Virus record (IMG/VR): IMGVR_UViG_3300048587_001100
Coordinates: 1-52,940 of that record
Source: a virus
Reading direction: 5' to 3' (one strand)
Length of the DNA stretch: 52,940 nt
Program-made: the position numbers and the translations under genes
In this document: positions 24,781-32,781 of the stretch, one piece after another
How positions within the stretch are numbered: the stretch's first letter is position 1
Layout of the letters: each line of letters begins with the position of its first letter
Notes under the pieces: generated by a model
The model's input: only the letters and a program-made list of their open reading frames with translations
Database searches by the model: none
Told to the model about the DNA's origin: nothing

Positions 24781-26267
24781 CTTTGCTTCAAAATAGGCCC
24801 TTCGGCGAGCACGTCGAAGGGCTTTCTCTTTTCAGTGACAAGACTTGTGGCGAACAATGTCTTGTTCAATAAAATCGCGTCCAATAGCGCACGGCGATCG
24901 TCTTTGTTTGAAACGCGCCATCGATCTGCCGCTTCCTGGGCCAAATCGAACGCCTTTACTGCCTGTTCAATTCCAGCCAGTGGCTTGGCCTTGCTGGTCT
25001 GCAACTCGGCGTCCACTCGCTCCATCTCCTGCTTGTGGAGCGTCGTCTTGGCCGTGAGCGTGTTTTTATCCACAGCCCCGGCCAGGTAGGCGTCCAACAG
25101 CCGCTGCTGCATCGACTCCAGGTCGGCCCGTCGCCGGCGGAGGTTCTTGATCCGGTCTTCTCGCAGCCGGACGTCGTCCTTGCAGGAGTCCACCAGCTTG
25201 CTGCGGAACCAAGCCCGGTCCTCTTCGTTGCTGATCCGCAGCGACTGCAGGTCGGTCAGGATGGCCTCTTCCAGTTGTTCTTCGCGCCAGCGGACCGTTG
25301 GGTGGTCCTTGTCGGGGTAGACGCTGGCACAGCGGTAGTAGACGTATTGGCGTTGGACGCCCCTCTTGTTGGCCCGGCGAACGCGTTCGGCGGTGATGCC
25401 GAAGCCACAGTGGCCGCAGACGAACATGTTGGCCGCCAGGTAGTGGTTGACCTTGTTGGTGCGGCGGTTCTTGCGTTTCAGGAGGCGCTGGCAGTGCTCG
25501 TAGGTGGCCTTGTCGACGATTGGCTCGTGCTTGCCCACGAAGTACTCGCCGCGGAACTGGACCAGGCCGGTGTAGTACGGGTTGTTGAGGATGTACGAGA
25601 CGGCGTTGCGGTGGAACCGGGGCTGGCTGGAGCGGTAGACGAAGCCTTCTCGCTCCATCTGGTCGCCGACCTGCTCGAAGGTCATGGTACCCGTGGCGTA
25701 CAACTCGAAGATGCGCCGCACCGCCGTTGTCTTCTCCGGGTGCGGCTGGACCGGTTGGTCGCGGTCGCTGGGCACGTTCATGTAGCCGTAGGCGGCCAGC
25801 CCGGGTGTCCAGCCCTGGCGGACGCGCTCCTCGATGCCCTTGAGCACCTCCTGGCGGAGGTTGTCCGAGTAGTACTGGGCGACGGCGGCCATGATGTTGA
25901 ACGACAGGGCGCCGGCGGCACCGGGCCCGAACTGGTTCTCCACGAAGGCCAGCTTGATGCCGTGGTTGTCCTCGAGCTCCTGCATGCGGACGGCGTCGCG
26001 CATGTTGCGGCAGATGCGGTCGAGCTTGTGGGCCAGGATGATGGCGATCTTGTGCTTGCGGGCGTTGGCGACGACCCACTTGAGCATCTGATTGAACACG
26101 ACGCGTTCAGCGCCGCGCTTAGCCGACTCGGCCACCACGAACTCGCGGACGACGTCCCATTGCTCGCGCTGGGCTTTCTCGCGAGTGATGCGGAGCTGGG
26201 CGTCGATCGAGTAGCCTTCCCGCTGCTCGCGCGACGATACCCGTGCCCAGATGACGCAGTTGGTCAT
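24762..26267 (-). CDS. large serine recombinase (site-specific integrase)
   Basis: 501 residues from the ATG at 26267 with AAAGGAGG upstream. The resolvase domain has the nucleophile in WARVSSREQREGYS (S11) and the HKLDRICRN motif. The recombinase domain follows (from about 150, AYGYMNVPSDRD, then NPYYTGLVQFRG). A zinc-ribbon region with CGHCG lies near 300 and a coiled coil (KNLRRRRADLESMQQRLLD) near 390. Its last codons and TGA stop lie inside the tRNA-Pro fragment. It probably integrates the right element. It overlaps the small upstream gene as ATGA. Confidence 0.92.
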   Translation of the reverse strand: MTNCVIWARVSSREQREGYSIDAQLRITREKAQREQWDVVREFVVAESAKRGAERVVFNQMLKWVVANARKHKIAIILAHKLDRICRNMRDAVRMQELEDNHGIKLAFVENQFGPGAAGALSFNIMAAVAQYYSDNLRQEVLKGIEERVRQGWTPGLAAYGYMNVPSDRDQPVQPHPEKTTAVRRIFELYATGTMTFEQVGDQMEREGFVYRSSQPRFHRNAVSYILNNPYYTGLVQFRGEYFVGKHEPIVDKATYEHCQRLLKRKNRRTNKVNHYLAANMFVCGHCGFGITAERVRRANKRGVQRQYVYYRCASVYPDKDHPTVRWREEQLEEAILTDLQSLRISNEEDRAWFRSKLVDSCKDDVRLREDRIKNLRRRRADLESMQQRLLDAYLAGAVDKNTLTAKTTLHKQEMERVDAELQTSKAKPLAGIEQAVKAFDLAQEAADRWRVSNKDDRRALLDAILLNKTLFATSLVTEKRKPFDVLAEGPILKQSRGDRI

Positions 26268-26530
26268 GGGTTCTGGCCTCCTTTCCAAAGCACCTGTGCC
26301 AATCGCTTGACGTTCATGAGAATCTCCACGGCCTCGGCGTCGGACAGGTCGCGTCCGTAGCGTGGCGACCAGTGTCGCCGCGTGTCCTGGACCATCGCCT
26401 CGGTGATCCATGCCGCCCCGGGCACGTTGCGGGCGGCTGCGGCGGTGGCGGACGGGACCGGCACCGGGGGCCGGTCACACCCTTGCTCATTCACCAACAC
26501 ATGTCCAGTCGAATCTTGGCCCGTTCGCAT
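26264..26530 (-). CDS. small protein coupled to serine recombinase
   Basis: 88 residues from the ATG at 26530 with AAGGAGA upstream. The C-terminal half looks folded (WITEAMVQDTRRHWSPRYG, then LSDAEAVEILMNVKRLAQVL), and the N-terminal 40 residues are disordered. It overlaps the recombinase start by four bases, so the two are made together. A partner such as a recombination directionality factor is possible but unproven. Confidence 0.65.
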   Translation of the reverse strand: MRTGQDSTGHVLVNEQGCDRPPVPVPSATAAAARNVPGAAWITEAMVQDTRRHWSPRYGRDLSDAEAVEILMNVKRLAQVLWKGGQNP

Positions 26531-26546
26531 GGGGTTCTCCTTGGAT

Positions 26547-27101
26547 TCAGGCGTGGTCCCGCTCATCGAAGTTGGGGTCGATCCAGGCCTCGAGGCCGGC
26601 ATCGGCGAAGACGCGTCGGATGCGCAAGATGGCCCGCGAGACGGTGTCGCGGCAGCAGCCCAGCTTGGCGGCGATGTCCTTGACGGTCAGGCCATGGCTC
26701 AGGCCGTCGCAGATGGCGCGGTCGCGTTCCGACAGCCGCTGCATGGCCGCGGCCAGGTCCATGCGCAGATCGACCGGCTCGGGCTGAGAGACGTGGTCGG
26801 GCCAGTTGTGACGGGCTGTGGCGGGCCGGCGCATCTGCTGCAGGTGCTCGATGTGGTTTTCGTATCGGCCCTTGGCTCGGAGGTAGGCGCAGATCTGGCG
26901 ATCGACCACGCTGGTGAGCACGGTGTTGCGTGAGGCGCCGTTGGAGCGGGCGGCGTCGAACTGGAACGCCGCGAGCTTGGGCACGATCTCCTGCTGCAGG
27001 TCATGAATCTCGTCGCTGCTGACGCGAAGCCGGCGAGCACGGCTCACGACGAGTCGCGACACGTTCTGGTCCACGATTCCGGCGTAGCTGTTCACGAGCA
27101 T
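26547..27101 (-). CDS. sigma-70-like transcription factor
   Basis: 184 residues from the ATG at 27101, preceded by a weak AAAGG. Residues 10-85 resemble region 2 (VVSRARRLRVSSDEIHDLQQ, FDAARSNGASRNTVLTSV). The C-terminus is a clear region-4 helix-turn-helix (LSERDRAICDGLSHGLTVKD, AAKLGCCRDTVSRAILRI). It is the first gene of the minus-strand lysogeny cluster with the recombinase, divergent from the replication operon. It probably controls this switch. Confidence 0.75.
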   Translation of the reverse strand: MLVNSYAGIVDQNVSRLVVSRARRLRVSSDEIHDLQQEIVPKLAAFQFDAARSNGASRNTVLTSVVDRQICAYLRAKGRYENHIEHLQQMRRPATARHNWPDHVSQPEPVDLRMDLAAAMQRLSERDRAICDGLSHGLTVKDIAAKLGCCRDTVSRAILRIRRVFADAGLEAWIDPNFDERDHA

Positions 27102-27230
27102 GGCAGAGCCTTTCGAGTAAAGGGCCGCTGTTCCGTCGAGGCGCACATGCGGACTCGACGTGATGGCGGCCATGCTCTGCGCGGTACTGGGTCATGTATG
27201 TAGGCTCGGCGCTGCGCCGCGAACTTCATC

Positions 27231-27293
27231 TGCGCCACAGATGCGCCGCATTAGTGGGTCACGCTGCGCAGCGCCCAGCCCATATGTGGCGCA
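27231..27293. promoter_or_regulatory. dyad elements in divergent promoter region
   Basis: The 320-base gap between divergent genes contains TGCGCCACA at 27231 with its inverse TGTGGCGCA at 27285, a second TGCGCC at 27243, and the perfect palindrome CGCTGCGCAGCG at 27262-27273. These are candidate operator sites for the lysogeny switch. No confident -35/-10 pair was found. Confidence 0.5.
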
Positions 27294-27421
27294 TGTGTGT
27301 TTTCGGGGTCACATCTTTCTGACCGAGCAACTTCCGGGGGCAGCGGCAAACAACGGGGCAACCGCGTCGCGATCACGCCTGATCGGCGTCGCCGTGACAC
27401 ACACCCGTTGGAGAGCCACTG

Positions 27422-27748
27422 ATGCACGCCCCGTCCCAACCCGACGATCCAGCCCAACTCGATCAGGTCACAGACGAAGCCGACGACGCCAGCCAGGCCG
27501 TGTCGCAACGGCAGGTCTGTCTGCTGGAGGTGTGGAAGGCGCCGGGCCGCACCGCGGCCGAGATCGCTGTGACCGCAGGCCTGAAGCGTCACGTGCCGTC
27601 GCGGCGACTGCCTGAACTGCGGAAGGCGCGGCAGGTGAAGACCGGTCCGATTCGACTCTGCAGCGTCACCGGCAATCCCAGCATGACCTGGCTGCCCGTC
27701 GCCGGCGCTAGCGCCCACCTTGACCCGGAAATGGAGGTGGCGAAGTGA
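27422..27748 (+). CDS. winged-helix DNA-binding protein
   Basis: A 108-residue protein. The acidic N-terminus (about 30 residues) is followed by QRQVCLLEVWKAPGRTAAEI, LKRHVPSRRLPELRKARQV and SMTWLPV, the pattern of a winged helix domain. It is the first gene of the rightward recombination operon, and its stop overlaps the GTG start of the exonuclease gene. It may regulate the early operon. Confidence 0.65.
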   Translation: MHAPSQPDDPAQLDQVTDEADDASQAVSQRQVCLLEVWKAPGRTAAEIAVTAGLKRHVPSRRLPELRKARQVKTGPIRLCSVTGNPSMTWLPVAGASAHLDPEMEVAK

Positions 27749-28569
27749 TTCCCACCAACCTCCCCATGCAGTTCATCTTCGAACCGGCCGAGACGTACCA
27801 CGCGGCGGCCGCGGACCACCTCAGCAGCCATCGCCTGGCCGACTTCCGGCGCTCGCCTCGGCTCTACCAGTGGAAGCAGATGGGTTGGGCCAAGGATCAG
27901 GACTGCAAGGCCTTCCAGTTGGGCCGCGCCACGCACACGCTGATCCTGGAGGGGCGCGAGAAATTCCTGGCTGAGTACGCCATCGGCGACGGTCCCATCA
28001 ACAAGACCACGGGCAAGCCGTTCAAGAGCGATTCCCAGGCGTATCAGCAGTGGGCGGAGGCGCAGGGCAAGCCGGTGCTCAGTGAGAAGGAAGCGCAGCA
28101 GATTGAGCAGCTCGCGGCCGGCGTGCTGTCGCACGATCTGGCCCGGGAGCTTCTGGTGCTCGGCGTTGCCGAAGCGGTACTGCGAGCGCGCTGGCACCAG
28201 GTGGATTGCCAGATCCGCGTCGATTGGTTCACGCACATGCCAGGGGCTTGCATCGTCGATCTGAAGACGACCGACCATCTGGACTACTTCGAGGTCGACG
28301 CCCGCAAGTTCGGCTACGTGCATCAGCTCGCCTTCTACCGCTCGATCGCAGCGACCGCGGCGGCCGTTGACCCGCGTGATCTGCCCGTGCACCTGATCGC
28401 CGTCGAGAAGCAGGTGCCTTACCGCTGCGGCGTGTGGCGCATGGGCGAGGACGTCCTGGCAGTGGCCCAAAAGGAAAACGAGGAGGCCGTCAAGCGGTTG
28501 CGCGATTGCCGCGCCCGCGACGTGTGGCCGACCGGCTACGAGGAGCTGCGCACCTTCGATTGGCTGTGA
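27745..28569 (+). CDS. RecE-like exonuclease (PD-(D/E)xK, DUF3799)
   Basis: 274 residues with a GTG start overlapping the previous stop. The fold matches RecE/exonuclease VIII C-terminal domains: SSHRLADFRRSPRLYQWK near the N-terminus, FQLGRATHTLILEG, then D160, D172-L-K174 and Q194-x-x-x-Y198. It degrades one strand of double-stranded ends to give single-stranded DNA for annealing by the Sak4-like protein downstream. Confidence 0.88.
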   Translation: MIPTNLPMQFIFEPAETYHAAAADHLSSHRLADFRRSPRLYQWKQMGWAKDQDCKAFQLGRATHTLILEGREKFLAEYAIGDGPINKTTGKPFKSDSQAYQQWAEAQGKPVLSEKEAQQIEQLAAGVLSHDLARELLVLGVAEAVLRARWHQVDCQIRVDWFTHMPGACIVDLKTTDHLDYFEVDARKFGYVHQLAFYRSIAATAAAVDPRDLPVHLIAVEKQVPYRCGVWRMGEDVLAVAQKENEEAVKRLRDCRARDVWPTGYEELRTFDWL

Positions 28570-28580
28570 CTGCCTCTCCC

Positions 28581-28650
28581 GGGGGCTGGGGCCGGTGAAC
28601 GGCGTAAGCCCATGAACTGGTCCGCCGAGCTTCGCTTAGCCCCAGCCCCC
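28581..28650 (+). repeat. long-range inverted repeat in leader of Sak4-like gene
   Basis: GGGGGCTGGGGC (28581-28592) and GCCCCAGCCCCC (28639-28650) are perfect inverted copies around 46 bases. The element occupies most of the 122-base gap before the next gene. There is no T run, so a structured leader or a processing site is more likely than a terminator. Confidence 0.55.
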
Positions 28651-28691
28651 ATTCATGCACGACACACCACGATTTCAAGGAGCACACGAAC

Positions 28692-29492
28692 ATGAGCCTG
28701 CTATCGCAACTGCAAGTCGGTAAGCGCCCGGCCCCGCGACGCTGCATGGTCCACGGCGTCCAGGGGGTGGGCAAGAGCACCTTCGGCGCCAGCGCCCGCA
28801 ACCCTGTCTTCGTCCAGACCGAGGACGGACTGGGTGAGATCGACTGCATCAAGTTCCCCGTAGCCCAGTCGTTCAGCGACGTGATGAACGCGCTGACCGA
28901 GTTGCGGGCGCAGCCCCACGACTTTGAGACCGTGGTGCTCGATTCGCTGGACTGGCTCGAGCGGCTGATCTGGCAGGACGTCTGCGTCCGCAAGAACGTC
29001 AAGAACATCGAGGACATCGGGTTCCAGAAGGGCTACGTGTTCGCTCTGGACGAATGGCGGCAGTTCATCGCGGGGCTCGATGCCCTGCGCCGCGAACGCG
29101 GCATGGCCATCATCCTGATCGCCCACACCAAGATCGAGAAGTTCCAGACGCCCGAGGACTCGGCCTTCGACCGCTTCACCCCACGACTGCACAAGCTGGC
29201 CGCGGCCGTGGTGATGGAGTGGTGCGACGAGGTCTTGTTCGCCACCTACACCACCACCACCGATCCCAAGAAGGTGCGGAACATCACCGCGCCCGAGCGG
29301 GTGATGCGGACCTGCGAGGGTCCGACCCACGTGGCCAAGAACCGATTGGGCATGCCGTACGAGCTGCCGCTGGAGTGGGCGGCGTACGACTACTTCACCC
29401 GCCAAGCCCACCCCCGCCCCCGGGATCAGGGCAGCGAGCCCAGTGACACCGCGCCGTCGATGCCCGGGTCCGACACCCACCCTTCGAACTGA
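28692..29492 (+). CDS. Sak4-like single-strand annealing ATPase (RecA-core)
   Basis: A 266-residue protein. Walker A GVQGVGKST is at 22-30 and Walker B ETVVLDSLDWLE at 79-90, followed by MAIILIAHTKIEKFQ (sensor-like strand). This is the short RecA-like NTPase type used as a phage recombinase, with the exonuclease upstream and the DUF669 SSB-like protein downstream. It probably anneals single strands during replication-linked recombination. Confidence 0.85.
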   Translation: MSLLSQLQVGKRPAPRRCMVHGVQGVGKSTFGASARNPVFVQTEDGLGEIDCIKFPVAQSFSDVMNALTELRAQPHDFETVVLDSLDWLERLIWQDVCVRKNVKNIEDIGFQKGYVFALDEWRQFIAGLDALRRERGMAIILIAHTKIEKFQTPEDSAFDRFTPRLHKLAAAVVMEWCDEVLFATYTTTTDPKKVRNITAPERVMRTCEGPTHVAKNRLGMPYELPLEWAAYDYFTRQAHPRPRDQGSEPSDTAPSMPGSDTHPSN

Positions 29493-29522
29493 CACACGCC
29501 TTTTGAACAAGGAGATTCGTTC

Positions 29523-29981
29523 ATGGCCAATCTCGATGGATTCAACGCAGCCCAGGTCGAACCGTCTCAGGATTTCGAGCCGATCCCCGCGGGCAAGTAC
29601 CTGGCGGTGATCACCGAGTCGGAGAAGAAGCCCACCAAGAGCGGCGATGGTCAGTACCTGCAGTTCACCTTCCAGGTGCTCGAGGGCCCGTACAAGGGTC
29701 GCCTGGTGTGGGCCCGGTTGAATCTCAACCACCCCAACCCCACCACGGTGCAGATCTCCCGCCAGCAGTTGTCGGCGATCTGCCGCGCCGTCGGCGTCAT
29801 GCAGCCCGGGGACAGCGTCGACCTGCACAACATCCCGTTGGTCATCACAGTCAAGCTCAAGCAGCGCAAAGACACCGGTGACCTGACCAACGAGATCCGT
29901 GGCTTCGCCAAGCGCGAGGGTGCGCCCAGCAGCGCCCAGCCCGCGCAGGCCACGAATCCCACGCCGCCCTGGCGGCGCTGA
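29523..29981 (+). CDS. DUF669 protein, putative single-stranded DNA-binding protein
   Basis: A 152-residue protein. The N-terminal PIPAGKYLAVITESEKKPTK and YLQFTFQVLEGPYKGRLVW are the signature of DUF669, commonly found next to Sak4-type recombinases and thought to act as SSB. A disordered Ser/Ala/Pro C-terminus ends in PPWRR. An AAGGAGA site lies before the ATG. It would protect exonuclease-made single strands and load the annealing ATPase. Confidence 0.85.
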   Translation: MANLDGFNAAQVEPSQDFEPIPAGKYLAVITESEKKPTKSGDGQYLQFTFQVLEGPYKGRLVWARLNLNHPNPTTVQISRQQLSAICRAVGVMQPGDSVDLHNIPLVITVKLKQRKDTGDLTNEIRGFAKREGAPSSAQPAQATNPTPPWRR

Positions 29982-30002
29982 TCGTGACGGTCCGATTCTG
30001 CG

Positions 30003-30038
30003 GGCCTCCCGCCGGCGCTTGCCGTCCGGCGGGAGGCC
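30003..30038 (+). repeat. perfect 13-bp hairpin before RusA gene
   Basis: GGCCTCCCGCCGG and CCGGCGGGAGGCC pair perfectly around a 10-base loop in the 73-base gap between DUF669 and RusA. No T run follows. It is very stable and may tune expression of the downstream genes by blocking RNA decay or translation. Confidence 0.6.
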
Positions 30039-30054
30039 TTGCCGGACACAGCTG

Positions 30055-30402
30055 ATGCTGCAGGTCGAGCTGCCATTCCCGCCGTCGGTGAACCACTACT
30101 GGCGTTTGTGGCGCGGGCGGATCGTCATCAGCAATGAGGGCCGGGAGTACCGCAAGACCGTGGCCAGGCTGCTGCGTGACCGAAACGTCAAGCCCATGAC
30201 CGGGCAACTCGCCGTGGCTATCGCGGTCTTTCCGCCGGATCGGCGAAGGCGCGATCTCGACAACCTTTTGAAGAGCGTGAACGACTCGCTTCAGCACGGC
30301 GGCGCCTTTCCGGACGACAGCCAGATCGTCTGGCTGCTCATCAAGAAGGCCACTGTCGTTCCGGGCGGCATGGTCGTGATACGCATCAGGGAGAGACGAT
30401 GA
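30055..30402 (+). CDS. rusA: RusA-family Holliday junction resolvase
   Basis: 115 residues from the ATG at 30055; the longer upstream frame reads through the DUF669 gene. It has the RusA pattern: FPPSVNHYWR at the start, then PPDRRRRDLDNLLKSVNDSL with the metal-binding aspartates, and DDSQIVWLLIKK. It cuts four-way junctions formed by the recombination genes upstream. Confidence 0.92.
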   Translation: MLQVELPFPPSVNHYWRLWRGRIVISNEGREYRKTVARLLRDRNVKPMTGQLAVAIAVFPPDRRRRDLDNLLKSVNDSLQHGGAFPDDSQIVWLLIKKATVVPGGMVVIRIRERR

Positions 30403-30656
30403 TTCAGGCCACGCAAGACAACTCGAAGGTTTCGCAGGCGGATCTGCTTGGCGCTGCCCTGCGGTACTGCGCGGTCGCCGATTGGTTTGAGTCACATCCT
30501 GCGGCGTGGCAGCGGCACATGACCCTGGCCGAGGCCATGGACGTGTTCAACCAGGCAGAAGCGGAGCTTCGCGCTCTGGGCTCGAAGGCCATGCGCCAGC
30601 ACGGGCACCGTGACCTGGTCCTGCAGGCGGTGGGTATCGCCGAGGAGGCGCGGTGA
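30399..30656 (+). CDS. hypothetical protein
   Basis: An 85-residue helical protein overlapping both neighbours (ATGA at each end). No domain is recognised. The coupling to RusA and the helicase suggests a minor role in the same replication operon. Confidence 0.6.
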   Translation: MIQATQDNSKVSQADLLGAALRYCAVADWFESHPAAWQRHMTLAEAMDVFNQAEAELRALGSKAMRQHGHRDLVLQAVGIAEEAR

Positions 30657-32437
30657 ACCTGTTCGCTCCCGAAGCGCCTGCCCAGAAACCGCTGACCCTG
30701 CGTCCGTACCAGGTGGCGGCGGTGGAGTCGGTCTACCGTCATCTGCGCGAACGGGATGACAACCCGTGCGTGGTGCTGCCCACGGCGGCGGGCAAGACCC
30801 CGGTCATGGCCACCATCTGCCGGGACACGGTCGCGCAATGGGGCGGTCGCATTCTCATCCTCGCGCACGTGAAGGAACTGCTCGAACAGGCGGTGGACAA
30901 GCTCCAACTCATGGCGCCGGACCTGTGCACTCCCCGAAACCAGATCGGCGTCTACTCGGCCGGGTTGCGCAGCCGCGACACCGAGCACCCCATCATCGTG
31001 GCCGGCATCCAGTCGGTGTATCGCCGCGCAGCCGAGCTCGACCGCTTCGATCTGATCTTGATCGACGAAGCGCACATGATCCCGCCCGACGGCGACGGGA
31101 TGTACCAGACCTTTCTGCGCGACGCCAAGGTCATCAATCCCCATCTCCGGGTGATTGGGCTGACGGCGACCCCGTTCCGCATGGCGTCGGGCCCGATCTG
31201 CGCGCCGCCCCCGCATGGCATTCTCAACAGCATCTGCTACGAGATCGGCGTCCGCGAACTAATCCGTGAGGGCTACCTGTCGCCCCTCAAATCCAAGAGC
31301 GGCCGGTACAAGCCCGACTTCCAAAACCTGCATGTGCGCGCCGGCGAATTTGTTCCGGGCGAAGTTGAGCAGCTGATGGATCAAGACCTGCTGGTCCAAT
31401 CGGCCTGCCGCGAGATTGTGGATGCCGTCCAGGGTGGTGGCCGGCGCTCATGCCTGGTCTTCGCCTCCGGCGTCGAACACGGCAAGCATGTCACTCGCGT
31501 CATTGAGCAGATGGCCAGGGCCGGCGCCGGAGGCACGGGCGAATGTGGCTTCATCGACGGCCAGACGCCCACGCTCTACCGCGACCATCTGATCCGGCGC
31601 TTCCGCGAGCGCGACCTGACCTATCTGGTCAATGTCAACGTGCTGACCACGGGCTTCGATGCCCCCAACGTGGACTGCGTGGCGTTGCTGCGGCCGACCA
31701 TGTCGCCCGGGCTGTATTACCAGATGGTGGGACGTGGCTTTCGGCTGTGCGAAGGCAAGACCGATTGCCTGGTGCTCGACTTCGGCGGCAACGTGCTGCG
31801 GCACGGCCCCGTCGATGCCATTCGCATCACGGAAGCGCCCGACCGGGGCAGCGGTGAAGCGCCGGCCAAGGAATGTCCCGAGTGCCAGGCCCTGATCGCC
31901 ACCGGGTACGCCACGTGTCCAGAGTGCGGCCACGTGTTCCCGCCACCCGATCGGCGCCGGCACGAGCCCAGCGCTGACACCACCGGCGTTCTTAGCGGAC
32001 AGGTCACCATCAGCGAGTACGAAGTGCGCCGCGTCTACTACAGCGTCCACGTGAAGCGCAACGCGCCCCCGGACGCGCCGCGGTCGATGCGCGTCGATTA
32101 CCAGATCGGATTCCACCAGACGCGCTCCGAGTGGGTATGCATCGAACACGGCGGTTACGCCCGGCAGAAGGCCGAAGCGTGGTGGCGCCTTCGATCGTGC
32201 CTGCCGCTGCCCGACAACGTGGAAGAGGCGGTGGAGTTGGCCAACGCCGGCGCCCTGGCCGAGACGCTGTCGATCAAGGTGCGCTCAGTCGCCGGCGAGA
32301 AGTACGACCGGATCGTGGACTGCGAGCTGGGTGCCAAGCCCGACCCGGCGGACCTAGCCCTGCCCGAGCCGCGGCATGTGGCCGCCGATGCCGATCTCGA
32401 GCCCTTGACCCTAGCGGACGACGAAATCCCGTTTTAG
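30653..32437 (+). CDS. superfamily 2 DEAH-type helicase with C-terminal zinc ribbon
   Basis: 594 residues with a GTG start. Visible motifs are Walker A TAAGKT (44-49), DEAH at 138-141, GLTATPFR, TTGFDAPNVD and QMVGRGFR. A four-cysteine zinc ribbon (CPEC, then CPECGHVF) sits near 405-430. The C-terminal 170 residues are a separate domain (DYQIGFHQTRSEWVCIEHGG). It is a replication or recombination helicase of the phage DEAD/DEAH type, next to the primase. Confidence 0.9.
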   Translation: MNLFAPEAPAQKPLTLRPYQVAAVESVYRHLRERDDNPCVVLPTAAGKTPVMATICRDTVAQWGGRILILAHVKELLEQAVDKLQLMAPDLCTPRNQIGVYSAGLRSRDTEHPIIVAGIQSVYRRAAELDRFDLILIDEAHMIPPDGDGMYQTFLRDAKVINPHLRVIGLTATPFRMASGPICAPPPHGILNSICYEIGVRELIREGYLSPLKSKSGRYKPDFQNLHVRAGEFVPGEVEQLMDQDLLVQSACREIVDAVQGGGRRSCLVFASGVEHGKHVTRVIEQMARAGAGGTGECGFIDGQTPTLYRDHLIRRFRERDLTYLVNVNVLTTGFDAPNVDCVALLRPTMSPGLYYQMVGRGFRLCEGKTDCLVLDFGGNVLRHGPVDAIRITEAPDRGSGEAPAKECPECQALIATGYATCPECGHVFPPPDRRRHEPSADTTGVLSGQVTISEYEVRRVYYSVHVKRNAPPDAPRSMRVDYQIGFHQTRSEWVCIEHGGYARQKAEAWWRLRSCLPLPDNVEEAVELANAGALAETLSIKVRSVAGEKYDRIVDCELGAKPDPADLALPEPRHVAADADLEPLTLADDEIPF

Positions 32438-32451
32438 CAGGAGACGAACGG

Positions 32452-32781
32452 ATGAACCAAAGATCGAGTCGAGCCATCAACCGCTCGTTGGCTGCCGCGA
32501 TCAAAACGTGCGCTGCGTGCGGACGTCTGATCAAGCAAGCGCAAGCACTGTCCCGAAAGGACGGCAATGCCGGCGCTTGGTTTGAAACGTGGCTGCAATG
32601 TTCGAAAGAGTACCGCGAGAAGCGGCTGCTGTTCCTGCTCATCTACGCCGAGGACATCGCGCGTGTGGCGCGGCAGGTGGGAATCAAGTGTGACGCGGAC
32701 CAGGTGACCCGCGAGCCATTCGACATCGCTATCAAGATCGACAAGGTGCTTCGGCGTCTCTCGATCTACTACCTCGCATGA
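32452..32781 (+). CDS. hypothetical protein
   Basis: 109 residues from the ATG at 32452, after a GGAGACGAACGG leader. It is largely helical with one cysteine pair (TCAACGRLIK). It overlaps the primase start by four bases. Function unknown; the position suggests a helicase or primase accessory factor. Confidence 0.6.
   Translation: MNQRSSRAINRSLAAAIKTCAACGRLIKQAQALSRKDGNAGAWFETWLQCSKEYREKRLLFLLIYAEDIARVARQVGIKCDADQVTREPFDIAIKIDKVLRRLSIYYLA

Noticed and set aside
25065-25073. TTATCCACA, a DnaA-box match
   Set aside because: It lies inside the serine recombinase coding sequence with no other origin signs.
24878-26360. Long plus-strand frames opposite the serine recombinase
   Set aside because: They are mirror-strand shadows typical of high-GC DNA; the minus-strand protein has clear motifs and a strong ribosome site.
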